From Epichloe hybrida (lineage: Eukaryota > Ascomycota > Sordariomycetes > Hypocreales > Clavicipitaceae): a DNA stretch of 64,000 nt. Shown here one piece after another: positions 1 to 10,305 of the stretch. Location: contig JAFEKR010000007.1 of NCBI GenBank assembly GCA_019022495.1, positions 992,001-1,056,000 of the forward strand. The letters run 5' to 3'. The position numbers and the translations under genes are program-made. Below the pieces are notes generated by a model. The model saw nothing but the letters and a program-made list of their open reading frames with translations, was not told where the DNA came from and did not search any database. Each line of letters opens with the position of its first letter. The stretch's first letter is position 1.

Positions 1-149
1 TGACCTACCAGGTCTACATTTCCGAGTTCCTTTACGGCACTTGTGAAGTGTAGTCTTTGGCAGAGCTTGCCGAGTTCCTCAGCCATGTCTTGTGCATTGC
101 CCGTCTCGGAACCGTACAAGACCAAGACGGTCCTGTCGCGACGGCTCAT
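1..149 (-). CDS. TAH18: NADPH-dependent diflavin oxidoreductase (Tah18/NDOR1 type), 5' end only
   Basis: The ATG lies at 149-147 on the minus strand and the gene runs off the left edge. The visible N-terminus has the flavodoxin FMN-phosphate loop VLYGSETGNAQDMAEELG at about residues 9-26, typical of Tah18/NDOR1. Known role of the family: passes electrons from NADPH through FAD and FMN to the cytosolic iron-sulphur assembly factor Dre2. The bases GTAGGT at about 8-3 (minus-strand sense) look like a donor site, so the first exon may end there. Only about 47 residues are visible, so other diflavin reductases are not fully excluded, but the very short N-terminus without membrane anchor favours Tah18. 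Confidence 0.75.
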   Translation of the reverse strand, partial: MSRRDRTVLVLYGSETGNAQDMAEELGKLCQRLHFTSAVKELGNVDLVG

Positions 150-1153
150 CTTTGAGGGGATGCTGCGGTTGAACGTCAACGTGCAATGAAACAGCGACAG
201 TCGGCGTAAATGTCTTTTGACTTTTGATGCTTGAATGAGCGACGGACGGCTGGCTAAAAAGTCAAAGTGGGAACGGGGCCGATGCCGGGCTGTGTGGCGT
301 TGACGGACAGACGGGCGCCAGACATCTTGTCGATGGCGCAGATTCGTGCAACACAAGTTGCTGGATAATACGAAGATGGCTCCAAAGTTCCTCTGTTGGC
401 AAAGCTGCAACTGGGCTCTCCGTAGTCGACTTTTTAGAAGCTCGTAGTCATTCGGGGTTGTGGATGCCGATTGCCCTTGTTGACTCGTGCAAATGTATGA
501 ATTCCCACGCCCGACGATTATAAGTTAATAACGTAAGCAATAATAACGCAGCTTCTGGCTTATTAATAGCTTGACCAAGGCTCGGGACGAGTGGATCGGA
601 CAGGCAAGGGTTGAAAGGGTTGAAAGGGTTGTGCTCCCTCTTCTGAGCTCCGTAAAAGGATGTCCAAGGCTGTCCAAGGCTGTGTGTGTGTGCGATTCAG
701 TAATACTCCGTGCTCCCTGCACTGAGGATGATGCCAAAACCAGGCCATCGAATTTGTCATCTTCCCTGGAACGGCGGAGAGAATCTGTCCCGAAGGCCGA
801 AGGCGATGGCGTTCGGCTGCGCATGCACGTGCAGGACTGATCAGTGAGTGACGATGACGACGACTTGGGTCAAGTCAAGTCAGGGCAGAGCCCTCGAATG
901 CGCTGAATCATGGGGCTGCATGAAGGAAGGCTGCACGCCGCATGATTCAACGGGGAGATCAGGCGGCCTGCGTGATGCTGGAGCGCCAGAGCGCCGGAGC
1001 GCCATGCACATCACCTCGGTTCCACCAAAAATATTGCTTGATGCCTGCCGAAAAAAAGACCAGCTTGCTTGAATAACGCACGCCGAATCCATCATCTTCG
1101 AGTTGCTGCATTTAATATGTATGTCACCTCGTGTCTCTCAGCAGTTGCTGCGC

Positions 1154-1193
1154 GCAGAAGGACGCAGAAGGACGCAGAAGGACACAGAAGGAC
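1154..1193. repeat. 10-bp tandem repeat (GCAGAAGGAC)n
   Basis: About four head-to-tail copies of GCAGAAGGAC, the fourth with one change (ACAGAAGGAC). A short minisatellite in the spacer upstream of the RRM gene. Confidence 0.8.
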
Positions 1194-1280
1194 CCAAAAA
1201 GCCACCGGCGGCTCACCTTCCCCCGCAATGGCCTGTCGACGTGGACTTGTTCCTTCAGAATCCTCGCTGCTGCGGGTGCG

Positions 1281-1332
1281 AGCGCCAGTGCAGCGCCAGT
1301 GCAGCGCCAGTGCCAGACAGTGCCAGACAGTG
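1281..1332. repeat. Tandem repeat (AGCGCCAGTGC)n then (CAGTGCCAGA)n
   Basis: Three copies of AGCGCCAGTGC run into two copies of a shorter CAGTGCCAGA unit. Simple local slippage repeat, no coding sense. Confidence 0.75.
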
Positions 1333-1846
1333 CTGGCATGACGGCGGCGCAGGCAGGCACGCAGGTGCGCTGCTGCCAGGCGGCTGGAGCTCCTGCGCTA
1401 TTTGGATAACAACATTGAACACTGAATGAACATTGAATGCACCCACCAACTCCCATCAGTCACTCCCCGCCCCCCCTGTTCGCACCTGCCTTCTATCCCT
1501 GCCCACTGCAGCTGCAGCAAGCAAACGACTTGCCCCGAAAAATATTTCAGATTCGCGACTCCTGACCTTTCGCTTTCGCCCCTTTCCCTTCTTCTCCATC
1601 ACATAAACATCAGCCAAATTTGTGACTCCGCGCAACGCACCGCCGTCTGTCTATTTCAATCTCCATCTAGGGCACGAAGCTACCCTGACCAATCTCCTCC
1701 CTCATTGCAACAGAGTGCAATCCACGAGCTTTATCCTCAACCCATCTTGCTCTTTCGGACGTCGCTTTTCGCACAAGCCCAACGTTCGAAACGTCATATC
1801 CCCCAAAAGACTCTCACAGTCAATAATCCTCCATCCAACCATCAAA

Positions 1847-3266
1847 ATGTCTGCTACCAACGTGGAGAAGCCCACTGACGCTGCTGTCAATGACGTTGCA
1901 AACGCTCTGAGCAATACTTCAATCAGCCCTGCCGATGACAAGGCCGCCGCCAACGAGGCCGCCTCGGCTAGCGCTGCGGAAGGCCGCCGCCTTTACATTG
2001 GCAACTTGGCCTACGCGACAACTGAGGGGGAGTTGAAGGACTTCTTCAAGAGTTATCTTGTGTAAGTACTTTCAATAGTTTGCATACACTTGCACCAGAG
2101 TTGTCACGACCGCTGTCATCGTCGTCGGCCTAGTCCACTGAGTGCTTGCGTCAGCATCACCACAGGCCACGTGCCCCATTCTGACCTTTTCCCCATTTAC
2201 TTTATGTCTACGACGCGTTGCTGACCACCGCTCTCCCCTTGCAGTGAGTCTGTTTCGATCCCTAAGAACCCTCGCACCGACCGCCCCGTTGGCTACGCCT
2301 TCGTAGATCTGTCCACTCCCTCGGAGGCTGAGCGTGCTATTGCTGAGCTCTCTGGCCAGGAGATTCTCGAGCGCAAGGTCTCTGTCCAGCTTGCCCGCAA
2401 GCCTGAAACTGCTGCTGAGAAGAGCGAAGGTGCCAATGGTGAGGGTTTTGGTGCTGAGGGCTCTCGCCGTCGTGCTTCTGGCCGTGGCCGTGGCCGTGGT
2501 CGCGGCCGCGGAGGACGTGGAGCTCGAGGTGGCCGTGCTGGCGTGAGTAACTCCTCAATTTTGATGTCGTATCAAGTTGGCGCGTGCATACAGTAACGAA
2601 TCTTCTTAAACAGGACGCCGGCGAGGAGAAAAAGGACGGCGAAACTGCTGCCACTACAACCGCCGCCACTGAGGCCGCCACTGCCCCAGCCGATGCTGAG
2701 GGCAACTCTGAGGTTCAACCATTGAAGGACATCACAAATCAAATTCAGAACAAGACTGACTCGAATACAAAGACCAAGAACCAGGCTCGTCCCCAGCGCG
2801 AACGCCGCGAGCGCGGCCCCCCTGCCGATGGAGTTCCTTCCAAGACCAAGGTCATGGTTGCCAACCTCCCCTACGACCTGACCGAGGAGAAGGTGAGTCG
2901 TGTTCATGCCCATAACGGTTGCACCGTACAGATGCTAAAATGTCCCATGTCCAGCTTGTTGAGCTATTCAAGGCATACGAGCCTTCCTCTGCCAAGATTG
3001 CCCTCCGACCTATTCCCCGATTCATGATCAAGAAGCTTCAGGCCCGTGGTGAGGCCCGCAAGGGCCGTGGTTTCGGATTCGTTACCCTTGCGTCTGAGGA
3101 GCTGCAGCAGAAGGCTGCCGACGAGATGAACGGCAAGGAGATTGAGGGCCGTGAAATCGCTGTCAAGGTTGCTATTGACAGCCCCGACAAGACTGATGAG
3201 GAGGCCAACGCTCCTCTGGAGGAGAACAAGGAAGCTGAGGCCGCCCCTGCCACTACCGCTGCCTAG
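1847..3266 (+). CDS. Two-RRM RNA-binding protein with central RGG box
   Basis: Exons deduced as 1847-2061, 2245-2542, 2614-2892 and 2955-3266 give 367 residues with all phases matching. RRM1 (about residues 50-125) shows RNP2 RLYIGNLAY and RNP1 VGYAFVDL, the latter rebuilt across intron 1. A run of RGRGRGRGRGGRG (about 150-170) forms an RGG/RG-type basic linker, followed by an Ala/Thr/Glu-rich spacer. RRM2 (about 245-340) has VMVANLPYD and RGFGFVTLA. The tail is acidic. The start has context CAAAATGTC. RRM-RGG-RRM proteins bind mRNA or nucleolar RNA; I cannot assign this one to a named yeast protein. Each donor fits GTAAGT or GTGAGT. No damage seen. Confidence 0.9.
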
Positions 3267-4119
3267 GTGCTTGGCATGTCTTCTTTTCTAGGCAGAGGTT
3301 ACGCTAGATGACTAGGGACGTTTCCCTGCCTGAATGAGATTTATTACGACGTTTTTTCACTTTTTTTTCTTCTTTTCAATCCATATTACTTATGGTAGAT
3401 TTTTCGTCGACTCTCTATTTTGGCGGGCAAGTAATTATGGGTAATGCGCCATGTACCTGGCGGATAGCATCGCATAGTTTATGAGTTGAGGCTTGACATG
3501 GTGGAAATTGCAGCAGGACTCTCTAGGTGGCATTTCTTTTTTTGATGAGTCCTCGAAATTTTCATCACTGGGAAGAAAACCATTCAAGGCCTAGTATCGA
3601 GGAAGAACTGCACACGTATCGCTATTCTAAAAGCCATCTTGGTCAATGTGGTTCTGGCTGTGGTCACTGGGACAGATAGTCTTTTAGTCTTAATTCTTTT
3701 TATGCCAAATCTTGGGGAAAAGAAGAATGTGTAGTCTTCGTCGTCGTCACCGTGAGCATGCTTCACATGTTGCTGAAAATGAGCACCAGCCAAGACAGCA
3801 AGCACGTAATAAACCCCCCCCCTTCCTCCCACTGTACTTTGTACCTACTCTGGGGTTTGAGGCTGGGGTTGCCCCGCCCACAAGCCAGCGTGTTTCGTGC
3901 ATGGAAAGTCAGTCACTGACCGACCATGCATCCTCCCTGGAAGGACGGCGCCGAGCGGCGCATGCCACAGCTTCCAGTCTTTTCAAAACAACGTGGCACC
4001 AATCTCTGTTCCTGAATCCATAACGCCCAAAAGACGCCGTCCTGACCAAACTGCATCTCTTACCGATTTTCACTCACTTCTCCCACCAGCCTCTGCGGCG
4101 CAAGGCCGGGAACAACACA
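3267..4119. other. Intergenic spacer, RRM gene 3' side to ArfGAP promoter
   Basis: T-rich stretches just after the RRM stop (3354-3376) fit a 3' UTR and polyadenylation region. The rest should be the ArfGAP promoter. No gene seen. Confidence 0.6.
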
Positions 4120-5488
4120 ATGACGTCCAAGGCCATGTGGGAGGTTGATCCCGAGACTAGGTCCAAGGTATGCAGCCGACATGCTCCCGCTACATCTTCT
4201 CCGGAGCCCGTCACCGGGAGGCCATGTCCGTCATAAACTTGCCGTTCTTGCCGCTCTCCCTTCGACCTTGGCGTATGCTAATGGCTGCCTGTGTCTAGCT
4301 CGCCGCTCTCCAAAAAGAATCGAGAAACAACATTTGCTGTGATTGCGGTGCACCCTCACCGCAATGGGCGTCCCCCAAGTTCGGCATCTTCATCTGCCTC
4401 TCATGCGCGGGCGTACATCGTGGCCTCGGTGTCCATATTTCCTTTGTTCGCAGTATCTCCATGGACGCTTTCAAGGCGAGCGAGATTGAACGTATGCGAC
4501 TGGGAGGCAACGAGGGCTGGAAGAAGTTCTTCGAGGAGCACGAGGATACAGAGATGCGAGGCATTGCTTGGGACGATGCAATCATTGCCGAGCGCTATAG
4601 TGGAGAGGTTGGCGAGGAGTGGAAGGAGAGGTTGTCTTGCAAGGTCGAGGGGAGGGACTATGTTCCGGGGGAGAAGAGGCCGGTTGCAGCGACCCCAGCG
4701 ATCAAGGCTGCATGCTCACCTGCTCCCGGAGCCCAAAGATCAGGGTCGAGAACTGGAACACCCTTGATGCACTCGACAAGTCGAAGCCAGAGTCCTGGCA
4801 GAACAGGTGGTGGTGGACCTGGAGGCAAAGTCAAGGTGGACGACAGGTATTTTTCGAAATTGGGTGCCGAAAACGCTTCTAGATCGGAAGCCCTTCCTCC
4901 TAGTCAGGGCGGAAAGTACGCTGGTTTCGGAAACACACCTGCTCCTACGCCGACAAGTCAGGGTGGGATTCCAAATCTTGAGGATCTTCAGAAGGACCCC
5001 GTGGCGGCATTGACCAAAGGCTTTGGATGGTTCGCATCGACGGTGACCAAGACGGCCAAGACAGTGAATGACGGCTATATTCAGCCCACTGCGAAGCAGG
5101 TATGATGAGCTTATACTACCATGTCCTTCCTCAGCGGCTTCGCCACTCTCCGGACTTTTCTTGAAATCCGGCTAACATCTTTCTTGAATAGATTGCGGAC
5201 GGTGATTTTGCCAAGCAAGCCCAACTGACAGCTGCGCAACTCGCCAAACAGGCTCAAATGGCGGGCAAATCTGCCCAAGATGGCTTCAGCCGCTTCGTGG
5301 AAGGTAACGACGGTCACAAGAGGAATGCACCGCTCGACGAGAGCCGCAAGGACTTTTGGGACGACTTCTCGAGCTTGGCAGAGCAGAAGAAGCAGGCCAA
5401 TAGCTCGATTGGGACCAGTGCGATGGGCATGGGTAAAAGAGGGGGAGGGCCAGCGGCTAAGCAGCAGGATGGTTGGGATGACTGGTGA
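4120..5488 (+). CDS. GCS1: ARF GTPase-activating protein, Gcs1 type
   Basis: Exons 4120-4167, 4299-5099 and 5192-5488 give 381 residues. The ArfGAP zinc finger is complete: CCDCGAP, 16 residues between Cys pairs, then [20 protein letters not shown], with the arginine finger in HRGLG. This domain spans about residues 10-125. The C-terminal half is Ser/Gly/Pro-rich with an amphipathic Ala/Gln helix region ([17 protein letters not shown]) and ends in DGWDDW, features shared with fungal Gcs1/ArfGAP1. Known role: stimulates GTP hydrolysis by Arf1 in COPI vesicle traffic at the Golgi. Length is close to the family norm. A GCTAAC branch site lies just before the last acceptor. Confidence 0.92.
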
Positions 5489-6057
5489 AGAAGAAAACGC
5501 AAGTACATGATGGGGGACTTGGAGTTGACGGTCGACGACGAGATATATCTACTCGGGGTGGGAGAATTTCAGTAAGTCGCTCATAAACAAATTAATAAAA
5601 ACTATAATCAAAGCCCCTATAAAATATATAAGAGAGGCCTAGATGAACGGTGTTTTGCTGCCTCCGTGGAATATCAACGGGGATGTTTGTCGAGCCACAA
5701 GTAATGCGGACAGTTGCGAAGGATGTATACGGGCTTGTCATGGTGTCTTGTAGGGGCGAATAGGGTCCGATTACTTGTAAGAAGCACTTTATCAACCCTG
5801 CCTCGAGATGCAATTTTCAATCAAAATATCTCTCTTTGTCATCTGCATTGTCCTGAACAGCATTCAAAACATGCCTTACTGCTGTCATTCCCGCCCGAGC
5901 TCCGAGTCAAGCTCCACAAAAAGTCTGGTATTTGCGATCACGTGACTCGGATGGCCGAGGATCCAGCCGGTCTTAGACGGGGAGCACTCGGGCATTTTCA
6001 TGACGGGGCAGCCATCCAACTGTTCTGCACAAGGAGCCATTGATCTCTGCCGTCGTC
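5489..6057. other. Intergenic spacer, GCS1 to ETF-beta
   Basis: About 570 bases with no gene seen: the 3' UTR of the ArfGAP gene and the promoter of the ETF-beta gene. Confidence 0.6.
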
Positions 6058-7055
6058 ATGTCTGCTCTCAGGATCCTCGTACCCATCAAAAGGGTCATAG
6101 ACTATGCTGTATGAAGGACTCTGCATCTACCAAACGGCGCCTGTCCTTGCTCAGAAAACTAACAACCACGCCACCATCCCATCCAGGTCAAACCCAGGGT
6201 CAACAAAGCCCAAACTGCGGTTGAAACCGCCGGCGTCAAGCACTCCATGAACCCGTTCGACGAGCTCTCCGTCGAAGAGTCGGTCCGCATCCGCGAGAAG
6301 AAGCGAGCGCCCGGCGGCGTCGAAGACATCTGCGCCATCTCCGCGGGTCCCGCCAAGGCTCAAGACATCCTGCGAACCGCAATGGCCATGGGCGCCGACC
6401 GTGGCATCCACGTCGAAGTCAAGGAGGGCGACGACCTCGAGCCCCTCACCGTGGCCAAGCTCCTCAAGAAGGCTGCCGAGGAGCAGAAGAGCAACCTCGT
6501 CATCCTGGGCAAGCAGAGCATCGACGACGACGCCGCCCAGACCGGCCAGATGCTCGCCGGTCTGCTGGGCTGGCCGCAGGCCACGCAGGCGAGCAAGGTC
6601 GAGTTCGGCGAGGGCGACTCGGTGACGGTGACCAAGGAGGTGGATGGTGGCGTGGAGACGATTCGCGCGAGGCTGCCCATGGTTATCACGACGGATTTGC
6701 GACTGAACGAGCCGAGATACGCTAGCTTGCCCAACATCATGAAGGCCAAGAAGAAGAAGCTGGAGAAGAAGACGTTGCAGGACTTTGGATTGGAAAATGA
6801 GAAGCGCTTGAAGGTTCTCAAGGTCACGGGTGAGTTTCGAGTTTTGTCATGATGCTATTTCTACTTCGGAGTTTGGCTCTTTTTATTTTTATTTTTATTT
6901 TTATTGGGAAACCCGTCGTCTTTTCACTTGTTGCTGCACTGCACATTGTTATTATGCTAATGATGTGTGCAGAACCTGCGCCGAGAGAGGGCGGTGGCAA
7001 GGTGGAAGATGTGGACGGCTTGATTAGCAAGTTGAAGGAGCTGGGTGCGTTGTAG
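6058..7055 (+). CDS. ETFB: Electron transfer flavoprotein subunit beta
   Basis: Exons 6058-6108, 6187-6829 and 6973-7055 give 258 residues, the usual length. The N-terminus [13 protein letters not shown] followed by VKPRVN is characteristic of ETF-beta. Other hallmarks are [18 protein letters not shown], the adenosine-binding region [17 protein letters not shown], and the C-terminal recognition-loop region [15 protein letters not shown]. Known role: the heterodimer with ETF-alpha carries electrons from mitochondrial acyl-CoA dehydrogenases to ETF-ubiquinone oxidoreductase. Like many ETF-beta proteins it has no obvious cleaved presequence. Introns are of normal fungal size. No damage. Confidence 0.95.
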
Positions 7056-7828
7056 GTGTGCAGTGGGCTGGACATGGGAACGTTTGTAAAAAGAAGACAT
7101 GGAACTGATGGACTGGAATGAATTGGAATGCATGATCCATCGCTTGAAGACACTAGATCAGATGGCACAGGAGTGAGGGCTGCTTTTTGATTCACTGTGG
7201 AGGGATGGCTAGATGTCGTCAGAAGTTGATGATTTGGTCACAGGGTTACACTGCCAAATAGTGGTGGATTGGCTGCTGTGTGTTGTGCAACAACATTCGG
7301 ATTACAACATACGAATTATAAGTTACACGTGGTGAAGCCCATGCAGTGGCGTGGCTCCACTTTTGGGACGAGGCGGACTGCGGTACCGACGATATCGGCT
7401 ATTGTTGCTCATGGGCCATGGATGCGGCTCGAGGTTCCAGGCAGGCAGGCACCCCACAACAGACAATACAGCGCCATGTCCAGTGACAATAGCAGCGGGC
7501 GTCGGGGCGCCCAGATGAACACGGGGGGCCTGATAGGCCAATCAGCTCGCGCCGTTTGTCTGTCACAGAGTTTCCTAGTCCAGGCATTTAGTGTGCCCCG
7601 GTCCCGCCCAGGTCACACCTTTCTCCTTCTTTCCCCGTCACCGGCTCCTCCAGTTTCCTTCTTCCTCTTCCTCCCCCTCCCCCCCACGGTCAATCCAGGC
7701 AGAATCCTCACGTATTAACACGCAAGCAAACCAGGAATTACAACTTCTTGATCAACCCCATCTCCACAGAGTGCTTTTGCACCTCGACTCTTGCGTCACG
7801 TTGACCAGCTTGCTTTGAATCCGCCCTT
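7056..7828. other. Spacer and arg-2 promoter/leader
   Basis: Holds the ETF-beta 3' UTR and the promoter of the arginine-specific carbamoyl-phosphate synthetase gene. A strong pyrimidine tract (about 7610-7690, CTCCTTCTTTCC-like) precedes the leader, as is common at fungal transcription starts. Confidence 0.6.
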
Positions 7829-8290
7829 ATGAACGGGCGCCCGTCAGTCTTCACCTCTCAGGTATGTGCCGCAATCGGCTGGTCCCGTGGCTTTTTTTTT
7901 TTTTTTTTTCTCCCCTCTCTCCCCTGCTCCCACATTGTACGTTCGCCCGCTACCAGCAAGGTGGACTATTGCTTCTGAGGCGGGAAACCTCAACACGCTG
8001 GACTCTCTTCCTCGATTCCCCTTGTTCACTTTTCCTCAAGTCCAGAACAATGGGCACTGTCCCTCATTGGCTCTGACCCTGGTTTCCCAATCGATATTCG
8101 CGTTCAATTCGCTTCGTGACGACTAGTATATATACTGACGCGTTCGTTACTACAGGATTATCTCTCTGGTTCGTTTGCATTGACTCACCGCCATTCGCCA
8201 ATGTAAAATTTGGCCCTCACTACTATGATCAACTTCTAACCTTACTCTCACTCTTGTGCAGACCACCTCTGGAAGTCTCAATCATCATAG
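7829..8290 (+). CDS. Arginine attenuator peptide (AAP) uORF, spliced
   Basis: A 24-codon uORF in the arg-2 leader, split over three exons: 7829-7861 (MNGRPSVFTSQ), 8156-8168 (DYLS plus the first base of Asp) and 8262-8290 (rest of DHLW, then a divergent KSQSS tail and TAG). It matches the Neurospora/CPA1 AAP in length and in the core SVFTSQDYLSDHLW, including Asp12 and Trp19, which are needed for arginine-dependent ribosome stalling. Known mechanism: at high arginine the nascent peptide stalls the terminating ribosome and blocks reinitiation at the downstream CPS start. Donors GTATGT and GTTCGT and CAG acceptors fit. The stop lies 81 bases before the main ATG. Confidence 0.93.
8181..8187 (+). 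promoter_or_regulatory. TGACTCA, Gcn4/CPC1-type site in leader intron
   Basis: Exact TGACTCA palindrome-like site inside the second intron of the uORF. This is the known binding site of Gcn4/CPC1 cross-pathway control activators. Its role here is inferred from position in an arginine biosynthetic gene; a chance match cannot be excluded. Confidence 0.4.
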
Positions 8291-8371
8291 ATTGCCTTCC
8301 TAGACCTTGACACCCAATTGCCTCTTTTCTGTCATCATCTATTGCCAACCACCAATCCCGACTCGGTTGCC

Positions 8372-9730
8372 ATGTTCTCTCGACTGGCAATCAATCTGGC
8401 CAAGCCGGCTGCTAAGCCCGCCGCCCTCCGCAGCCAGGCTCGATTTGTTTCTCAGAAGACCGCCGGAAGCACTGGCAGGAAGATTCCTTTCAACTCGTCC
8501 CGGGCTACCACCCCTGCCGAATCGGTCCCAGCCACATTGACTATTCGAGACGGCCCCGTCTTCAATGGGACGGCCTTTGGTGCCAATGCCAACGTTTCGG
8601 GCGAAGCGGTCTTCACCACCTCTCTCGTGGGATACAGCGAATCCATGTCTGATCCGTCCTACCGTGGACAGATCCTGGTCTTCACCCAGCCACTGATCGG
8701 CAACTACGGCGTGCCTTCGACCGAGCGTGACGAGTACAACCTTCTCAAGTATTTCGAGTCCCCGCACCTTCAGTGTGCCGGGGTCGTCGTGTCCGATGTG
8801 GCTCTGCAATACAGCCATTGGACCGCCGTGGAAAGTCTCGGCCAATGGTGCGCTCGTGAGGGCGTGCCTGCCATCTCTGGCGTGGACACGCGCGAGATTG
8901 TCACATTTCTTCGTGAGCAGGGTTCCTCGCTTGCCCGAATCTCCATCGGTGAGGAGTATGACGCCGACGAGGACGAGGGCTTCACCGATCCGGGCCAAAT
9001 TAATCTCGTTAAGCGCGTGAGCACCAAGACCCCCTTCGTTGTCGAGTCCCCGGGAGCCAACCTGCACGTCGCTCTGATCGACTGTGGTGTCAAGGAGAAC
9101 ATCATCCGCAGCTTGGTCAGTCGTGGCGCCTCCGTCACCGTCTTCCCTTACAACTACCCTATTCACAAGGTTGCCGATTACTACGACGGCGTCTTCATTT
9201 CAAACGGTCCCGGTGACCCAACTCACTGTCAGGACACGGTCTACAACCTCGCTCGTCTGATGGAGTCCTCTTCCATGCCCATCATGGGAATCTGCCTCGG
9301 CCACCAACTTCTGGCCCTGGCCGTTGGCGCCCGCACCATCAAGCTCAAGTATGGTAACCGAGCTCACAACATCCCCGCCCTGGATTTGACCACTGGCCAA
9401 TGCCACATTACCAGCCAGAACCATGGCTACGCCATTGATGCGAGCACCCTGCCCAGCGACTTCAAGGAGTACTTTGTCAACTTGAACGACGGTAGCAACG
9501 AAGGCATGATGCACAAGACGCGACCCATCTTCTCCACCCAGTTCCACCCCGAAGCCAAGGGTGGTCCCATGGACAGCGCTTACCTCTTCGACAAGTATTT
9601 GGATCAAGTCCGCTTTGCCAAGAGCACGGCCAAGGTCTACAAGGACAATACTCCCACGCAGTTCATGCTCAACGTCCTCAGCAAGGAGCGTGTTGGTGTT
9701 GAGCCCACGCCTTTGGCTAGTGCTGCGTAG
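8372..9730 (+). CDS. arg-2: Arginine-specific carbamoyl-phosphate synthetase, small (glutaminase) subunit
   Basis: Single exon, 452 residues, almost identical in length to Neurospora arg-2. An Arg/Ala/Ser-rich, acid-poor N-terminus ([20 protein letters not shown]) fits a mitochondrial presequence. The N-terminal CPS small-chain domain follows ([20 protein letters not shown]). The class I glutamine amidotransferase domain has the nucleophile motif [10 protein letters not shown] and the His/Glu of the triad in [11 protein letters not shown]. Known reaction: glutamine hydrolysis supplying ammonia to the large subunit for arginine synthesis. The ATG at 8372 is the first one after the uORF stop. 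Regulation by arginine through the AAP uORF is inferred from the conserved peptide. Confidence 0.96.
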   Translation: MFSRLAINLAKPAAKPAALRSQARFVSQKTAGSTGRKIPFNSSRATTPAESVPATLTIRDGPVFNGTAFGANANVSGEAVFTTSLVGYSESMSDPSYRGQILVFTQPLIGNYGVPSTERDEYNLLKYFESPHLQCAGVVVSDVALQYSHWTAVESLGQWCAREGVPAISGVDTREIVTFLREQGSSLARISIGEEYDADEDEGFTDPGQINLVKRVSTKTPFVVESPGANLHVALIDCGVKENIIRSLVSRGASVTVFPYNYPIHKVADYYDGVFISNGPGDPTHCQDTVYNLARLMESSSMPIMGICLGHQLLALAVGARTIKLKYGNRAHNIPALDLTTGQCHITSQNHGYAIDASTLPSDFKEYFVNLNDGSNEGMMHKTRPIFSTQFHPEAKGGPMDSAYLFDKYLDQVRFAKSTAKVYKDNTPTQFMLNVLSKERVGVEPTPLASAA

Positions 9731-10305
9731 ACACTGCACCGGTGGGTGCTTTGCAGGCGACACGAGGGGAGGAGGGCTAGGCGTTTATTGTGTTTTGTGG
9801 TTGGTCTAATGGAATCGGTCGTCATAGTTGCAAGATGTATGGCCAAACCAGACGTCACGCGTCACGTCCAGGAAGCCAGAAATAAAAATGAAGTGTTCAT
9901 ACAAAGGTTGGCGTGTCTCTGTCGTGCGATATACACAAGAGCGACGTTGCTGTCTCTGAAGCTCTTTGCGAAGCAGTTTCCCAAGCGGACCAAATGGGAA
10001 TGGCAGGATCCCACCCATCCACCACCTACAATCCCGTGCAAGTCAGTCTCTTTCACCCTTTCTACTATATCATGTCGTTTTTTTTGCATGCCACAAAAAT
10101 CATGGGATACTGCTACACATTCCGATTCATCCCCAACGCCGTACACACTGTGATTTCGCATCTTCCGCCCGTACTGTTGTGATAGCTCGCGCCCGGACCG
10201 AGTGAATTTGTGCCGTCGGAGGCGTTCCCACCCAATCATCCCAATCACCCTCCCCCAAGGTCAGTGAAAGTCATGCGCATGCATTAACATGTCCTTCGAT
10301 CAGCG
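9731..10305. other. Spacer between convergent arg-2 and SAP-domain gene
   Basis: About 575 bases of tail-to-tail 3' UTR sequence. No gene seen. Confidence 0.6.

Larger units (their letters stand above)
150..1846. other. Intergenic spacer between divergent TAH18 and RRM gene
   Basis: About 1.7 kb with no convincing gene. It should hold the promoters of both divergent neighbours. Two short tandem arrays lie inside it, listed separately. The last 400 bases before 1847 are C/CT-rich, as expected for a fungal core promoter and 5' leader. Small ORFs here show no recognisable product. Confidence 0.6.

Noticed and set aside
8339..9166. 275-codon minus-strand ORF opposite arg-2
   Set aside because: Antisense shadow of the CPS small subunit coding sequence.
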